Below are positions 1 through 9,380 of a DNA stretch of 64,000 bases, piece after piece (the first letter of the stretch is position 1; every line of letters starts with the position of its first letter). A model generated the notes under the pieces. It made no database searches. It worked only from the letters and a program-made list of their open reading frames with translations, and was not told the origin of the DNA. The DNA is taken from contig JACKFF010000011.1 in NCBI GenBank assembly GCA_020632595.1, positions 62,001 through 126,000 of the forward strand, in the 5' to 3' direction. Position numbers and translations under genes: made by a program. This DNA comes from Nitrospiraceae bacterium. GTDB lineage: Bacteria > Nitrospirota > Nitrospiria > Nitrospirales > UBA8639.

Positions 1-321
1 CTCTAATTCCTGTTGGCAGACTTTCAATACGTCCTCACCCGGAAACACGGCAAACTTGACCGCTCCACCCCCTTCACGGACAAAACTCCCAAGATATTCA
101 TCGTGAAGAATGCCCAGCCATTCGCCGAGAGCCAGATTAAATCGTGGACTCTCCTCGGCGGGAGTATGGTTTCTGGACGAGGGTTTCGTATCCGGCTGAC
201 GGTGTTGCACAGATTCCGACTTGTCCCGACGTGAGTCAGTGAGCAAAGAAAGGGAGGAAGGAAGACCTTCTTCTGTTCTCACGGACTGTAAGCGATTTAA
301 GGCCTCAATTAATTTACTCAT
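1..321 (-). CDS. Partial N-terminus of a putative BrxC/BrxD-type (DUF2791) ATP-binding protein
   Basis: An open frame of 107 codons starts at an ATG at 321 and runs off the left edge of the window. A good ribosome-binding site (GGGGGAAGGAA) lies just upstream. The first 60 residues are polar and low in complexity. Then comes a more conserved-looking block around residues 67-95 with EYLGSFVREGGGAVKFAV. That block recalls the start of the P-loop family PF10923 (DUF2791, BrxC/BrxD-like), whose members often begin with a similar E-Y-L-x-x-F-I-x-E-G-G stretch. The Walker motifs would lie outside the window, so the family call is recollection-based and tentative. If correct, the missing part would hold an ATPase domain used in phage-defence loci or related systems. 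It is transcribed in the same direction as the DUF6499-like gene upstream of it, 111 bp away. Confidence 0.5.
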   Translation of the reverse strand, partial: MSKLIEALNRLQSVRTEEGLPSSLSLLTDSRRDKSESVQHRQPDTKPSSRNHTPAEESPRFNLALGEWLGILHDEYLGSFVREGGGAVKFAVFPGEDVLKVCQQELE

Positions 322-432
322 CGTGCGGTTCCTTCCCCCATGTACATGCCAAAATTTTCAGACTTCTCCCACTCCACACTTGAATCAATGACCATGTCCA
401 CACTCTGACGGGCTCCCGTAACCGTGAACCTC

Positions 433-1173
433 TTACACAGGAAAATGCACACTCATTTGACAGGCACGTTTATATAATTGATTGGCTCGCGCTTCACATA
501 TGTCATCATCCTGTAGATGAAATAACGTCCGTCCGATTTCATGAAACGGCACGCCGAGATCCACGGCATCCAGCACGCGGAGATACATCGGCCATTCATC
601 ACGACATTTACGCCGTTCGAGATTTCGACCGACTTGATGCTTCTGCCATTCCAGAAGATCTGCCTTCACTTTTTCTATTTGGCCCGACAACGGCTTTTTT
701 AGATCAAACACGGCCGCCATTCGCCATTCCGACAAACACAAGGTGACCTCCTCACCTCCCCCCAGCCAATCCGGTCCCTGTCCGAAATAGATCCGGCCGT
801 AATTCGAATCAAATGACAACATCCAGGGTTTGGCAATGGATGGATTTGGAAGGCCATTGAGATGGTATTTTTCTAATGAATTCGGCATTCGAGCTTTAAA
901 TGCGGGATGATCCGGAGTAAATACTTTTTTGCGATACCGGGTGGGATATTGAGGATCTTTGGCACAGGACAGATCAAAATCGTAGGTTTGCAGGTAATGT
1001 TGTTCCCAATCCTTCCGGTAATCTGCACGCCGACGGAGAAATTCCCACCGCCAAAATGTATCGTTTAAACTCTGGGCGCAGGGATAGGTCTCCTCACGTT
1101 GCCAGTTGGGAACGGTCTCTACCACTCGTGGATAGCGGTGTAATTCCTTGGGCGGTCGTTTACTGCTCGACAT
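433..1173 (-). CDS. DUF6499-like hypothetical protein
   Basis: This is a 246-residue soluble protein with an ATG start at 1173. Residues about 35-58 contain FWRWEFLRRRADYRKDWE, which resembles the W-A-W-E-F-L-R-R-N-P-x-Y-R-x-x-W signature of DUF6499/DUF2285-type proteins. In other bacteria these are annotated as putative transcriptional or element-encoded DNA-binding proteins. The rest is rich in Trp, Arg and Lys, with no membrane segment or signal peptide. The C-terminal 60 residues (DAVDLGVPFHEIGRTLF) could form a helix-turn-helix-like helical unit, but that is only a suggestion. It sits upstream of the partial ATP-binding gene on the same strand. An 800-bp non-coding stretch lies on its 5' side, which would fit accessory DNA. 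The family call rests on a short motif only. Confidence 0.6.
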   Translation of the reverse strand: MSSSKRPPKELHRYPRVVETVPNWQREETYPCAQSLNDTFWRWEFLRRRADYRKDWEQHYLQTYDFDLSCAKDPQYPTRYRKKVFTPDHPAFKARMPNSLEKYHLNGLPNPSIAKPWMLSFDSNYGRIYFGQGPDWLGGGEEVTLCLSEWRMAAVFDLKKPLSGQIEKVKADLLEWQKHQVGRNLERRKCRDEWPMYLRVLDAVDLGVPFHEIGRTLFHLQDDDICEARANQLYKRACQMSVHFPV

Positions 1174-1984
1174 GTCGCCGGACCTCCTGTTCGGGAGTAT
1201 TCACTCGTCGATCGCCGGATATGAGTGTGGTGCCGGGTCCGAAGAAAGTCCAGGACAGCCAGTCCCGGCTTACCCGACATTCCAGCAGTCAACCTCAAAC
1301 CCGCAAGCACTCAGGAATACTGATAACCCGGTCAAAAAAAAGAATGGTGTTGGTTCTTAACTACAAAACGCGAACAAAAGAGGCAGGTGTCGGGAGATGA
1401 GCTGAGAGATCTTTACTCATGATGAGGATAACAGGTTTTACGCCTTGACCAAGACACTCCATGGACCCATCCAAACCAGGAAAGCACCGTTACGCAACAA
1501 GCGAGAGCAACCATGGCCAAGACAAAACAGATTTTCCCAAACATGTCGAAGACCCCCAGGATAGCGGTTCTTCATTCCTGCCTCTACTCTCTGTATCGGC
1601 AGGGTTTTTACAGGTCTTTACTCGATGCCTAAAAAAACATACCCTTTCTTTAAAGAAAATAACTCCAAAATTTCTACAAAACAATATGCAGGACTTTCTT
1701 CCCCGAACATTTCATCTTTTTTTATTAAAAAAACAAGGGTTTATAGAAAATTTTCTATTGCGAAATGCCTCCGGCGGCGATTTCAGGTCCGCAACACTCA
1801 TCAGAGTTCATATGTATGGTCCGGCCAAGGCTTTGAGCAGAACCGTATGCCATTGAAACGGACAGGAATGAAAAACTTATAAAGTACAGAGTCCAATTGC
1901 TTGGCCCACCATCGGATCATCTAATGGGATGGGATCAGAGAACCGGCCCCCCCCAATGGAGCCATTTCTCGTAAAGAACCAACC
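1174..1984. other. Intergenic region with AT-rich core
   Basis: No convincing gene is seen here. Between roughly 1600 and 1760 the sequence becomes strikingly AT-rich, with runs of A and T, compared with the GC-richer flanks. This may mark a promoter region or a relic of inserted DNA. Short open frames on both strands lack ribosome-binding sites and recognisable protein motifs. Confidence 0.5.
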
Positions 1985-2713
1985 ATGATGGCAAAGAGGG
2001 AGTCAGAACTTATAAGTGTCGTACGACAAGGACCAACAGATAGCACGGATTCCTCGGCAACTGTCGATTCAACAAAACAAAGAATTATGCCTGACTTTAA
2101 GAGATTGGGGGCCGGAGCAGGACCTTCTCCTCCGGCGCGAACCAGCGTCATCCTGTTCCATAAGCCCAAAGGGTATCTGGTGACTCGAAATGATGAGAGG
2201 GAGAGAAAGACAGTCTATCATCTCCTACCGCCTTTCTTAATGCAGGAAGGCTGGGTACCAATCGGCCGATTGGACAAAGACTCCCGAGGCCTTTTGCTCT
2301 TGACTCAAGATGGACAATTGGTTGACCGGCTCACCGCGCCGGGCGGATGCGAAAAAACCTATGAGGTTGAGATCCGGGGAAGAATTTCAGACGATGACTT
2401 ATCCCGCGTGTTACAGGGAGTTCCCACTTCCATCGGAATATTAAAAGTGCACAGGGTTATAAAAAAAAGAGAAGTCGGACCTAAAACGCAGCTGGAGGTC
2501 GTCTTACAGGAAGGGAAAAACCGGCATCTCCGTCGAATCTTTCATGCCCTGAAAGATCCAAAATTTCACACGCCGCTCAAAGTTCTCGATCTCAAACGCG
2601 TACAAATCGGGCCTTTGACCCTGGATATCCCCGCAGGGACATGGAGATTTTCAACACCAGACGAGGAGATGCAATTGTTGGCTATTTCCAACATAGCAAG
2701 ACATCGGGGTTGA
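1985..2713 (+). CDS. RluE/RsuA-like pseudouridine synthase
   Basis: This 242-residue protein belongs to the RsuA/RluB/RluE branch of RNA pseudouridine synthases, which isomerise a specific uridine in ribosomal RNA. Residues about 55-65 hold the family start (LFHKPKGYLVTRNDE). Residues about 90-110 hold GRLDKDSRGLLLLTQDG, where the Asp of GRLD is the catalytic residue. Further conserved blocks are KTYEVEIRG and EGKNRHLRRIF, the RNA-binding loop. There is no recognisable N-terminal S4 domain, as in RluE. The first 45 residues are polar and unlike the family, so the true start could be the ATG at 2087. It ends 20 bp before the convergent glnS gene. Assignment to a particular rRNA position is not possible from sequence alone. 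Confidence 0.88.
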   Translation: MMAKRESELISVVRQGPTDSTDSSATVDSTKQRIMPDFKRLGAGAGPSPPARTSVILFHKPKGYLVTRNDERERKTVYHLLPPFLMQEGWVPIGRLDKDSRGLLLLTQDGQLVDRLTAPGGCEKTYEVEIRGRISDDDLSRVLQGVPTSIGILKVHRVIKKREVGPKTQLEVVLQEGKNRHLRRIFHALKDPKFHTPLKVLDLKRVQIGPLTLDIPAGTWRFSTPDEEMQLLAISNIARHRG

Positions 2714-2733
2714 ACCCCTTGGTGAAAGAGTTC

Positions 2734-4422
2734 TCACTTCTTTTCAATTTTCGCCCATGTATCTCGAAGAGGTACCGTCCGGTTAAACACCAAACGATCC
2801 TGAGTAGAATCCGGATCAAGACAAAAATATCCCTGCCGCTCAAATTGAAACCGACTACCTGATGGCGCTCCGCTGAGACCGGGTTCGACCTGGCAATCAG
2901 ACAACACGGTCAAGGAATGTGGATTGAGCAGATGGTGCAGGTCCTGAGGATCACTCCCCGAACCTGGATTCGGTTCAGTCATCAAGGCCTCATACAGTCT
3001 TACTTCGGCAGGAAGGGCATGCTGAGCAGAGACCCAGTGGAGAGTCCCTTTCACCTTTCGACTCGATTGGCTCCCGCCACTTTTCGTTTCAGGATCGAAA
3101 GTACATCGTAAAGCCGTCACTTTTCCGGTTTCGGGATCTTTCTCGACACCGACACAGCGAATAATATAGGCGTAGCGCAGACGTACTTCCTGTCCTGGAG
3201 ATAAGCGAAAAAACTTTTTCGGTGGATCTTCGCGGAAATCATCTTGTTCAATAAATAGCTCACGAGAAAAAGGGATTTCCCGTTTGCCTTGAGTGAGATC
3301 CTCAGGATTATTGATCGCCTCTAAGACCTCAACCTGCCCATCCGGATAATTCTCAATAATGACTTTCAGCGGATGTAATACCGCCATCACCCGTGGAGCC
3401 GACCGGTTCAGATCTTCCCGAATAGCATGCTCCAACAAGGCCATTTCAATCACACTGTCACGTTTCGCCACTCCCACCCGCTCACAAAAATTGCGAATCG
3501 CTTCAGGCGTATAACCTCGACGCCGCAGCCCTTTCAAGGTGGGCAACCGGGGATCTCCCCACCCGTTCACATGCTTCTCCTCCACCAACTGGTGAAGCTT
3601 GCGTTTACTCATCACCGTATGCCCGAGATTCAAACGGGCAAATTCTATCTGCTGGGGATAACTCGAGACCTCACACACCCGGAGCAACCAATCATATAAG
3701 GGACGGTGATCCTCAAACTCCAGGGTACACAACGAATGCGTAATGCCCTCTAACGAATCGGAAAGAGGATGCGCAAAATCATAGGTGGGATAGAGGCACC
3801 AGTCATCCCCGGTCCGATAGTGCGAGGCATGTCGGATACGATACAAAGCTGGATCTCGCAGATTAATATTCGGCGAGGCCATATCTATTTTGGCACGCAA
3901 CACATGGGCCCCGTCCTCAAATTCTCCGGACCGCATTCGGGTAAATAAGGCCAAATTTTCTTCAATGGTGCGATTCCGGAACGGGCTATCCTTCCCTGGC
4001 TCAGTCAGCGTCCCTCGAAAAATCCGGATTTCCTCGGCCGTTAAACTATCGACGTAGGCATGGCCGGTTTGAATCAGTCGCACCGCAAATTGATACAGCT
4101 GCTCAAAATAGTCCGAGGCAAAAAAGAGGCGATCTTCCCAATCAAAGCCCAACCACCGGACATCTTCCTGAATTGAAGAGACATATTCCATGCTCTCCTT
4201 GGTCGGATTCGTATCATCGAAACGAAGATTACACAGACCTCCGAATTCCCGGGCAATGCCAAAATTCAAACAGATGGATTTCGCATGACCAATATGTAAA
4301 TGCCCGTTAGGTTCAGGGGGAAAACGGGTGTGCACTCGTTTGCCAGTAGTCTGGTTTTCCAGGTCGGCAATAACCTTGGCTCTGATAAAGTCGATGGAAA
4401 CATGTTGGTCTGGTGACGACAT
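2734..4422 (-). CDS. glnS: Glutaminyl-tRNA synthetase
   Basis: This 562-residue class I aminoacyl-tRNA synthetase charges tRNA-Gln with glutamine in the cytoplasm. The protein starts with the Rossmann-fold signature RFPPEPNGHLHIGHAKSI (HIGH motif) near residue 40. The KMSKS-type loop appears as VMSKRKL about residue 260, followed by the GlnRS-typical WGDPRLPTLKGLRRRG. The last 220 residues form the beta-barrel anticodon-binding domains. Length matches bacterial GlnRS (about 550). The open frame extends ten codons upstream to a TTG, but the ATG at 4422 (MSSPDQHV) is the more natural start. GlnRS presence means this organism does not depend only on GatCAB transamidation for Gln-tRNA. Confidence 0.96.
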   Translation of the reverse strand: MSSPDQHVSIDFIRAKVIADLENQTTGKRVHTRFPPEPNGHLHIGHAKSICLNFGIAREFGGLCNLRFDDTNPTKESMEYVSSIQEDVRWLGFDWEDRLFFASDYFEQLYQFAVRLIQTGHAYVDSLTAEEIRIFRGTLTEPGKDSPFRNRTIEENLALFTRMRSGEFEDGAHVLRAKIDMASPNINLRDPALYRIRHASHYRTGDDWCLYPTYDFAHPLSDSLEGITHSLCTLEFEDHRPLYDWLLRVCEVSSYPQQIEFARLNLGHTVMSKRKLHQLVEEKHVNGWGDPRLPTLKGLRRRGYTPEAIRNFCERVGVAKRDSVIEMALLEHAIREDLNRSAPRVMAVLHPLKVIIENYPDGQVEVLEAINNPEDLTQGKREIPFSRELFIEQDDFREDPPKKFFRLSPGQEVRLRYAYIIRCVGVEKDPETGKVTALRCTFDPETKSGGSQSSRKVKGTLHWVSAQHALPAEVRLYEALMTEPNPGSGSDPQDLHHLLNPHSLTVLSDCQVEPGLSGAPSGSRFQFERQGYFCLDPDSTQDRLVFNRTVPLRDTWAKIEKK

Positions 4423-5013
4423 AATGAACAAGCTTTCAAAAATTAACTGCAAAAATTTTCAGCAACTCGCCTTTCCAAAAACAAGGCTCGGACTGTTTGA
4501 TTCCCGTTTCCAGACAGAGAGATTGTCCGAAAAGGTCCGAGAACGGCCTTCCCCAATAACTTTTCCAAACGACCTGTGGGGTATTCGCCAGGCGTGGAGA
4601 GTACAGGTGCCCCCACGCTACCATGAGTCGCGCCAACTCTCAACACGAGCAGGACAATATTCGATCCTTGAGGGTGACCCAAACCCGTCAAACCGGATCC
4701 GGACAAAAAAGGCATGAGCGCCGCGACTCTCAAGAATAATGGGGGGGCATGACGCTCAAAGAGAAAACGTGGGTCCCAAGGGGCAAAGGCTATCCGGCTT
4801 TAGCAGACAAACTGGCAAACCTCTGCCACAGGGTTGCGTCGATTCATATGGGAATTCGAATGAAGGCCCCTGAATTGGGCCGCGAAAGGGATGCCAGTGA
4901 AGAGCGCCTTAACGCCCTTCAGGAGACTCCTTCCCTGTTACCTGTATGGGAGATGAAGTGGATTAAAAAAAGATTAAAAAAACAACCAGCAGCGGAGGAA
5001 CCGCAATCGGATT
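4423..5013. other. Intergenic region without recognised gene
   Basis: The stretch between the glnS start and the 3' end of the DUF4268-like gene carries short open frames on both strands. One on the plus strand begins at 4749, but its predicted protein has no motif and it mostly shadows the opposite-strand gene. I see no RNA gene or clear terminator. Confidence 0.5.
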
Positions 5014-5691
5014 TTAGGAGAAGGTTTTGGTATACACAAAATTCTGACGCACGGAGACTCCATCTTTGCCCACTGCACCCGTTTTTCCCTGTGGGGCTGC
5101 GCCTTTCTCTTTTGGCCCTTTCGAGCCTTCTTCCTGATTCGCGTTTAATTCAGCAAACTCAGATCCCTTCGCAGCTTTCGATTCCCCACCCTCATCCTGC
5201 CCCTTTTTCAATTGCCTGGCCCACAGGTTGGGCTGACAAACAAGGTGAAAGTTGGGAGCAGGGACGGAATCATCAATGCGCCATAACTCAAGTTCAGCGC
5301 CATAGAATGTCACTTCATCACGGGAAACGCCATTCAGCCAATCCAAGGTTTGGCGAATCTCCGCAGAAATACTCTGGGCCACACACACCACCGTCTTCGC
5401 ATCGAGCCCCGCGGCATACATAATCAGTTTACCCAGCGCGTCGGGGTCAATGCCCTCCAAATGACCCAACACAATCACGTAACTTCCGGTCTTTGCATCT
5501 TTGGCGAGAACGCCTCCGGCCAAAATACTGAGAGGAATGTCACTTCCAGCCGGCTTGAGAGGGCGCTCGATCGTCTCCCCCAAGATGTCTAAAATTTCAT
5601 CCTGCTGAAGCCATGAAGCAAACCCGTCAGCCTCATTTCCCCACACTTCACTTAAATTTATTTTTCGAAGCTTTCCAACTGGTTTTGCCAT
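5014..5691 (-). CDS. Truncated DUF4268-like protein, probably catalytically inactive
   Basis: This is a 225-residue soluble protein. Residues 1-170 resemble the N-terminal part of DUF4268 proteins: a lead-in with KLRKINLSEVW and DILGETI, then a core ending in LWRIDDSVPAPNFHLVCQPN. In that family, as I remember it, the core is PD-(D/E)XK nuclease-like with a D-I-L block followed by E-N-Q. Here the corresponding stretch reads GVLAKDAKTGSYVIVLGHLE, so the acidic and E-x-Q positions appear lost. The usual C-terminal DUF4268 half is absent. It is replaced by a Lys/Glu/Gly-rich low-complexity tail (residues about 175-215). A nuclease-dead protein retained for a binding role, or a decaying gene, are both possible. 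The open frame is intact with an ATG start. Confidence 0.6.
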   Translation of the reverse strand: MAKPVGKLRKINLSEVWGNEADGFASWLQQDEILDILGETIERPLKPAGSDIPLSILAGGVLAKDAKTGSYVIVLGHLEGIDPDALGKLIMYAAGLDAKTVVCVAQSISAEIRQTLDWLNGVSRDEVTFYGAELELWRIDDSVPAPNFHLVCQPNLWARQLKKGQDEGGESKAAKGSEFAELNANQEEGSKGPKEKGAAPQGKTGAVGKDGVSVRQNFVYTKTFS

Positions 5692-5979
5692 AACAACCTC
5701 AAGCGCAAAAAAATTGTTGTTTTCTCCTTACTATTCCCATGAGACGTACTAGTCTTATCGACAGGTATTCGAAAAAGTTAAGACACAAAATACATCAGAC
5801 ATCACCTCCCGATGAACCGTGCCCCTATTCCGTCATAACCACCCGATAAGGTCCCAACCAGATTCCGGAAAAACCTCATCCCAGACGTCCGCGGTCCTGA
5901 GCCATTTCTGAGTTTTCCGGTTTTACTCAGGTCAATGGTCAGGCAATACATTCACGTAAAAAAAATTACCTACTTATCA

Positions 5980-6007
5980 TTGATCTTTCTTCAAATTAGA
6001 GTACAAT
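5980..6007 (+). promoter_or_regulatory. Candidate sigma-70 type promoter for the small lipoprotein gene
   Basis: A -35 like TTGATC (5980-5985) is separated by 16 bases from a -10 like TACAAT (6002-6007). It sits in AT-rich sequence about 135 bp upstream of the lipoprotein ATG. This is pattern recognition only. The rest of 5692-6143 shows no gene. Confidence 0.4.
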
Positions 6008-6143
6008 AGATTAAGTTCATTCACGCATGGATTGGTCCTCGTACCCCATTCAACCCCTTCTCCAGAATCGATACCCCTCTGGAACGAGGGACCAAAAGGA
6101 TGGACAGCAAGGTGTTCCCCAACTTTAACAGGAGGTTTCTGCT

Positions 6144-6410
6144 ATGAATCGATTTTCCCTAGTAGGGCTAAGTCTCGCCTGTGCGCTTGGACTGATGGCT
6201 TCTCTTTCAGGGTGCGGGGAAACGGAAGGTCCTGCGGAAAAAGCCGGGAAGACCCTCGATCAGGCGGCAGAAAAAACAACCGAATCCGTCAAAGAGGCCA
6301 TGGAAAGCACTGGGAAAGCCATGGATAACGCGGCCGAAAAAACCGGAGAAGCCCTCAACGAAGCAATGGAAAGCACCGAGAAAATGGCAGAGGATACCGC
6401 AAAACATTAA
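6144..6410 (+). CDS. Small lipoprotein with amphipathic 11-residue-like repeats
   Basis: This 88-residue protein has a clear lipoprotein signal peptide: positively charged start, hydrophobic core and lipobox LSGC, with the lipidated Cys near residue 27. The mature part is an almost uninterrupted run of Lys/Glu/Ala/Met helix formers. It repeats units such as AMESTGKAMDNAAEKTGEAL, typical of apolipoprotein/LEA-like amphipathic helices or a coiled coil. A strong ribosome-binding site (AGGAGGT) precedes the ATG. The protein is probably attached to the outer or inner membrane facing the periplasm, perhaps a Lpp-like or stress-related structural role. No specific function can be assigned. It is monocistronic: the next gene is 290 bp away. 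Confidence 0.8.
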   Translation: MNRFSLVGLSLACALGLMASLSGCGETEGPAEKAGKTLDQAAEKTTESVKEAMESTGKAMDNAAEKTGEALNEAMESTEKMAEDTAKH

Positions 6411-6702
6411 AGAAGTTTTCCTGAACTCACGTCACTGAGAGTCCCCGGCACCCTCCCATCTTTTCCAGCTTCTGCTGGCAACAGCCGGGAGGAGCAGGGG
6501 CAAAAGGTCTCATCTTCCTTTTTTCTTGGGCCTTCAGGTGGTCGGTGGCATACCATACGGATCCAGGAAAGAGGGGAGTTGTGAAAACCAGGTTAAGCTG
6601 GAACGGCCTGGTCAACACTCATGACCAGGCGATGGTTCAGAAATAAGGAAAAAGCGAGTCCCATCGATCGTACAACCTATTTAACCAAAAGGAAAAGGAG
6701 AC

Positions 6703-7233
6703 ATGATGGTCGATAAGTGGGTAAAAACGATCATAGCCGTCTTAGCCCTTCTTTTTGCGCTCTCAGTGGGCAGTCCTTTTGTACGTGCGGAAAACAAGTG
6801 GGGGGTGGGAACGGATATCGGGTTCCTATCAGATACCACCGACGACACGGTGTTCACACTTAGTTTCCAGGGAGACTATTTTCTCAACTCACAAGTCTCT
6901 GTTGGCCCACAGCTCTTGTTTTCTCCCGGTGGAGACCTCACGCAAGTCACCTTGGCCGGAATCGGTCGGTACTACATTCCCATCGGTGCAGTCACCGTCA
7001 TTCCTTTTGGCGGAATTGGCTTTGTCTATGCGGATTTGGAACAAGGCCGTCGTGATGACAGCGATGTCAGTTATAGCTTTCCTTTTGGGGCTACCGCAGC
7101 GTTTAAGATCAATCGGACCGTTGATCTGTCAAGTACACTCATATTGACCTTCCAGGATATTGAACTGAATAATCGGAAAAGTAGCGACAATTTCAACATC
7201 GGGATGTTATTCGGCTTTCGGTTCCAACCCTAA
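6703..7233 (+). CDS. Outer-membrane beta-barrel protein
   Basis: This 176-residue protein has a cleavable signal peptide of about 30 residues ending near VRAENKW. The mature part consists of alternating amphipathic beta strands with Gly/Tyr/Phe turns (GRYYIPIGAVTVIPFGGIGF, FNIGMLFGFRFQP) and a C-terminal aromatic-rich strand. This is the hallmark of a small eight-stranded OmpA/OmpW-like barrel inserted by the BAM complex. A purine-rich ribosome-binding site (AAAAGGAG) precedes the ATG. No periplasmic OmpA domain follows, so it is a barrel-only porin-like protein of unknown substrate. Confidence 0.75.
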   Translation: MMVDKWVKTIIAVLALLFALSVGSPFVRAENKWGVGTDIGFLSDTTDDTVFTLSFQGDYFLNSQVSVGPQLLFSPGGDLTQVTLAGIGRYYIPIGAVTVIPFGGIGFVYADLEQGRRDDSDVSYSFPFGATAAFKINRTVDLSSTLILTFQDIELNNRKSSDNFNIGMLFGFRFQP

Positions 7234-7385
7234 TCCCCTCACACCACCGTCACGATGGCAGGCGGTCGTATAGATGACCACAACCGGGGTAACGGACCTG
7301 CTTAAAGGGATTGGGAGCGCCTACATCAAAATCATAGAAGAATGGACGCATCCCATCTACCTCGTCTGAAGCTACCCGAGGCTTT

Positions 7386-7928
7386 TTACTCCTTCACGTT
7401 TTCTAAATACTCAGCCATTCGATCCAACGCCATCGCATTAAGCCGCTTTCCATACCACCGGGGCATCACCCGGTCGGAATAGCCAGGCACCACGTACGCG
7501 CCTGGATTCAAAATCGATTCCACGATATATTCACGAATGGTTGTCGCCGACCCCTGATATTGAGGGTCCGCCAATCGAAGCGGTCCATTCGTCCCCAAGA
7601 CTAACCGGGGCCCCTCACGTCCCAAAGCAGGAGCAATACCGGGAATGGTATGACACACCGCGCAACCGGATTGCACAAACAACTTTTCCAGCGGCTCGGT
7701 GCCCGTGGCCAGTGGTACGTCGGTCAGCTCCACAGACGGGGACTTGGCGGATGGGGATTTTTGTTGCTCCGGACTGGTGGATTCCCCCACGCGGGCTTCG
7801 CTAGGATCCGAAGACGATTGATTGAACAGATTCACTGAAATGGTCGCCATAATTCCGCAGGCCACCACAATAAAAATGAGAAAGGCTTCCCGGCTTCCTG
7901 AAAATTCTGAAGACTTCGGTTTTTTCAT
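7386..7928 (-). CDS. Membrane-anchored monohaem cytochrome c
   Basis: This 180-residue protein has an N-terminal transmembrane anchor (about residues 15-37) and a Pro/Ser-rich linker. It is followed by a class I cytochrome c domain with a single haem-attachment motif CAVCH and a probable axial Met in RVMPRWYG. The C-terminal helix DRMAEYLENVKE closes the fold. The open frame begins at a GTG at 7940, but the ATG at 7928 gives the more usual Lys-rich start. It is likely a periplasm-facing electron carrier of the small-cytochrome type found in respiratory chains. It stands alone, convergent with the barrel gene. A short open stretch on the same strand just upstream (about 7945-8178) has no recognisable start or family. 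Confidence 0.85.
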   Translation of the reverse strand: MKKPKSSEFSGSREAFLIFIVVACGIMATISVNLFNQSSSDPSEARVGESTSPEQQKSPSAKSPSVELTDVPLATGTEPLEKLFVQSGCAVCHTIPGIAPALGREGPRLVLGTNGPLRLADPQYQGSATTIREYIVESILNPGAYVVPGYSDRVMPRWYGKRLNAMALDRMAEYLENVKE

Positions 7929-8194
7929 AGACACGTCCACGATCCTACGGTAAAGATTGACGGATTTCAGTCAAACACAATGAGCGAACAACGGATAAAA
8001 TCCTGAGGTGGTCTACCGAAAGTTCCCGTGCCCTGTCAAATAGCCACTCTCCGGACAAGGTGATCACACCCAACCATTTGGCCACTACCTGCATAATGCC
8101 CTTGTCCAGACTTGTCGCACGCACAGGAGTTTTGGTATCCCAAGCATGAGAGACAATCGAAAAGCCCTCATCGTAAGCCTCACCCCGCTATCCC

Positions 8195-9202
8195 ATGATT
8201 AAGCATTGTTTGTGGCCGTCCCTACCATTTGTTCCACACCCGTGGTTAGACGGCCCGCACCGCATGACCCTTCTCCCGCGCTGGTGGCCCCGTGAAAGCT
8301 TCCCATCCGGAATGCCCACACAGGACCGTATCTTTCAAATCTCTCCCGAGGTGGGCCTCCTCACAAAATGTCATTGGCAACCCTCCCGCTCACAACACCC
8401 CACGATTCTGATGATCCACGGCCTCGAAGGGTGCACCGAATCCCATTATATGCGGGGTCTGGCCAGAAAATGTTGGAATGCGGGATGGAATTGCATTCGC
8501 ATCAATCAACGCAATTGTGGGGGATCCGAACACCTCACACCCACTCTCTATCACAATGGACTCAGCCAGGATTACGGCAGGATTATTCAAGAAATTACCG
8601 ATGAGGATGGCTGCACCGCAGCCTGGCTCATCGGATATTCCATGGGAGGCAATCTTGCTCTCAAATTAGCTGGCGAGCATGGAACCACTCTCCCCTCCCT
8701 TCGTGGAGTCGCAGCCGTCTGTCCCAACATCCAGCCTGCAGCCTGTGTCCGCGCCCTGCAACGCCCCTCCAACTGGATTTATCATCGCTATTTTCTGAAA
8801 AGCCTAGCGGAAAAATTACGCAAAAAAGCTTGCCTCTTTCCAGGTCGGTGGGATCTCTCCCACCTTTCTCATATAAAAACTATGTGGGAATTTGACGAAA
8901 TCTATACGGCTCCAGACGGAGGATATCGAGATGCTGAAGATTATTACGAACAAAGCGCCGCTCGAAATGCGCTGTCTTCAATCACCATCCCGACCCTCGT
9001 CATCACAGCCCAAGACGACCCGTTTATCCCCTACCACATGTTTGCCGACCCTGCTCTTGACGCTAATCCCTTCATCCAGCTTGAGGCGCCTACTCATGGG
9101 GGCCATTGCGGATTTTTTCAACGGCACCAAAATCATGAGGATCCATTTTGGGCTGAAAACCGTCTATGCGACTGGATTCATGCTCAACTCAACTCAGCAT
9201 GA
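8195..9202 (+). CDS. YheT-like alpha/beta hydrolase
   Basis: This 335-residue protein has the alpha/beta-hydrolase fold of the YheT/EMB8 group (COG0429). The oxyanion region is HGLEGCTESHYMRGLA. The nucleophile elbow is GYSMGGN (Ser about residue 153). A late Asp in TAQDDPFIP and a His in THGGHCGFF complete the catalytic triad. The length is typical (about 320-340). There is no signal peptide, so it is cytoplasmic or membrane associated. Family members hydrolyse esters, but the physiological substrate is not known. The first 20 residues are Trp/Pro/His-rich and could include non-coding extension. It is not obviously in an operon; the next gene starts 179 bp downstream. Confidence 0.88.
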   Translation: MIKHCLWPSLPFVPHPWLDGPHRMTLLPRWWPRESFPSGMPTQDRIFQISPEVGLLTKCHWQPSRSQHPTILMIHGLEGCTESHYMRGLARKCWNAGWNCIRINQRNCGGSEHLTPTLYHNGLSQDYGRIIQEITDEDGCTAAWLIGYSMGGNLALKLAGEHGTTLPSLRGVAAVCPNIQPAACVRALQRPSNWIYHRYFLKSLAEKLRKKACLFPGRWDLSHLSHIKTMWEFDEIYTAPDGGYRDAEDYYEQSAARNALSSITIPTLVITAQDDPFIPYHMFADPALDANPFIQLEAPTHGGHCGFFQRHQNHEDPFWAENRLCDWIHAQLNSA

Positions 9203-9380
9203 CCATGATCGGTTCCTGGACTCATTCCCTTCGAACGCCATTCAACCCCCCCTTCACACACTCAATGCCCTTCACACCTAGTCCCCACTTGCCTGAGACC
9301 GCCAAGGTGAGGTAGAACTCTGTTCAAATGCGCAGCCAATCCTTTCCTTCACGACTCCCATCAGAAGTTTCCACACGTCC

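Noticed and set aside
4749..5423. Plus-strand open frame of 224 codons
   Set aside because: No motif and its second half is antisense to the DUF4268-like gene, which has the more natural protein composition.
7945..8178. Minus-strand open stretch reading E-A-Y-D-E-G-F-S-I-V-S-H-A-W upstream of the cytochrome gene
   Set aside because: The translation looks protein-like but has no start codon near its 5' end, no ribosome-binding site and no recognised family; possibly a gene remnant.
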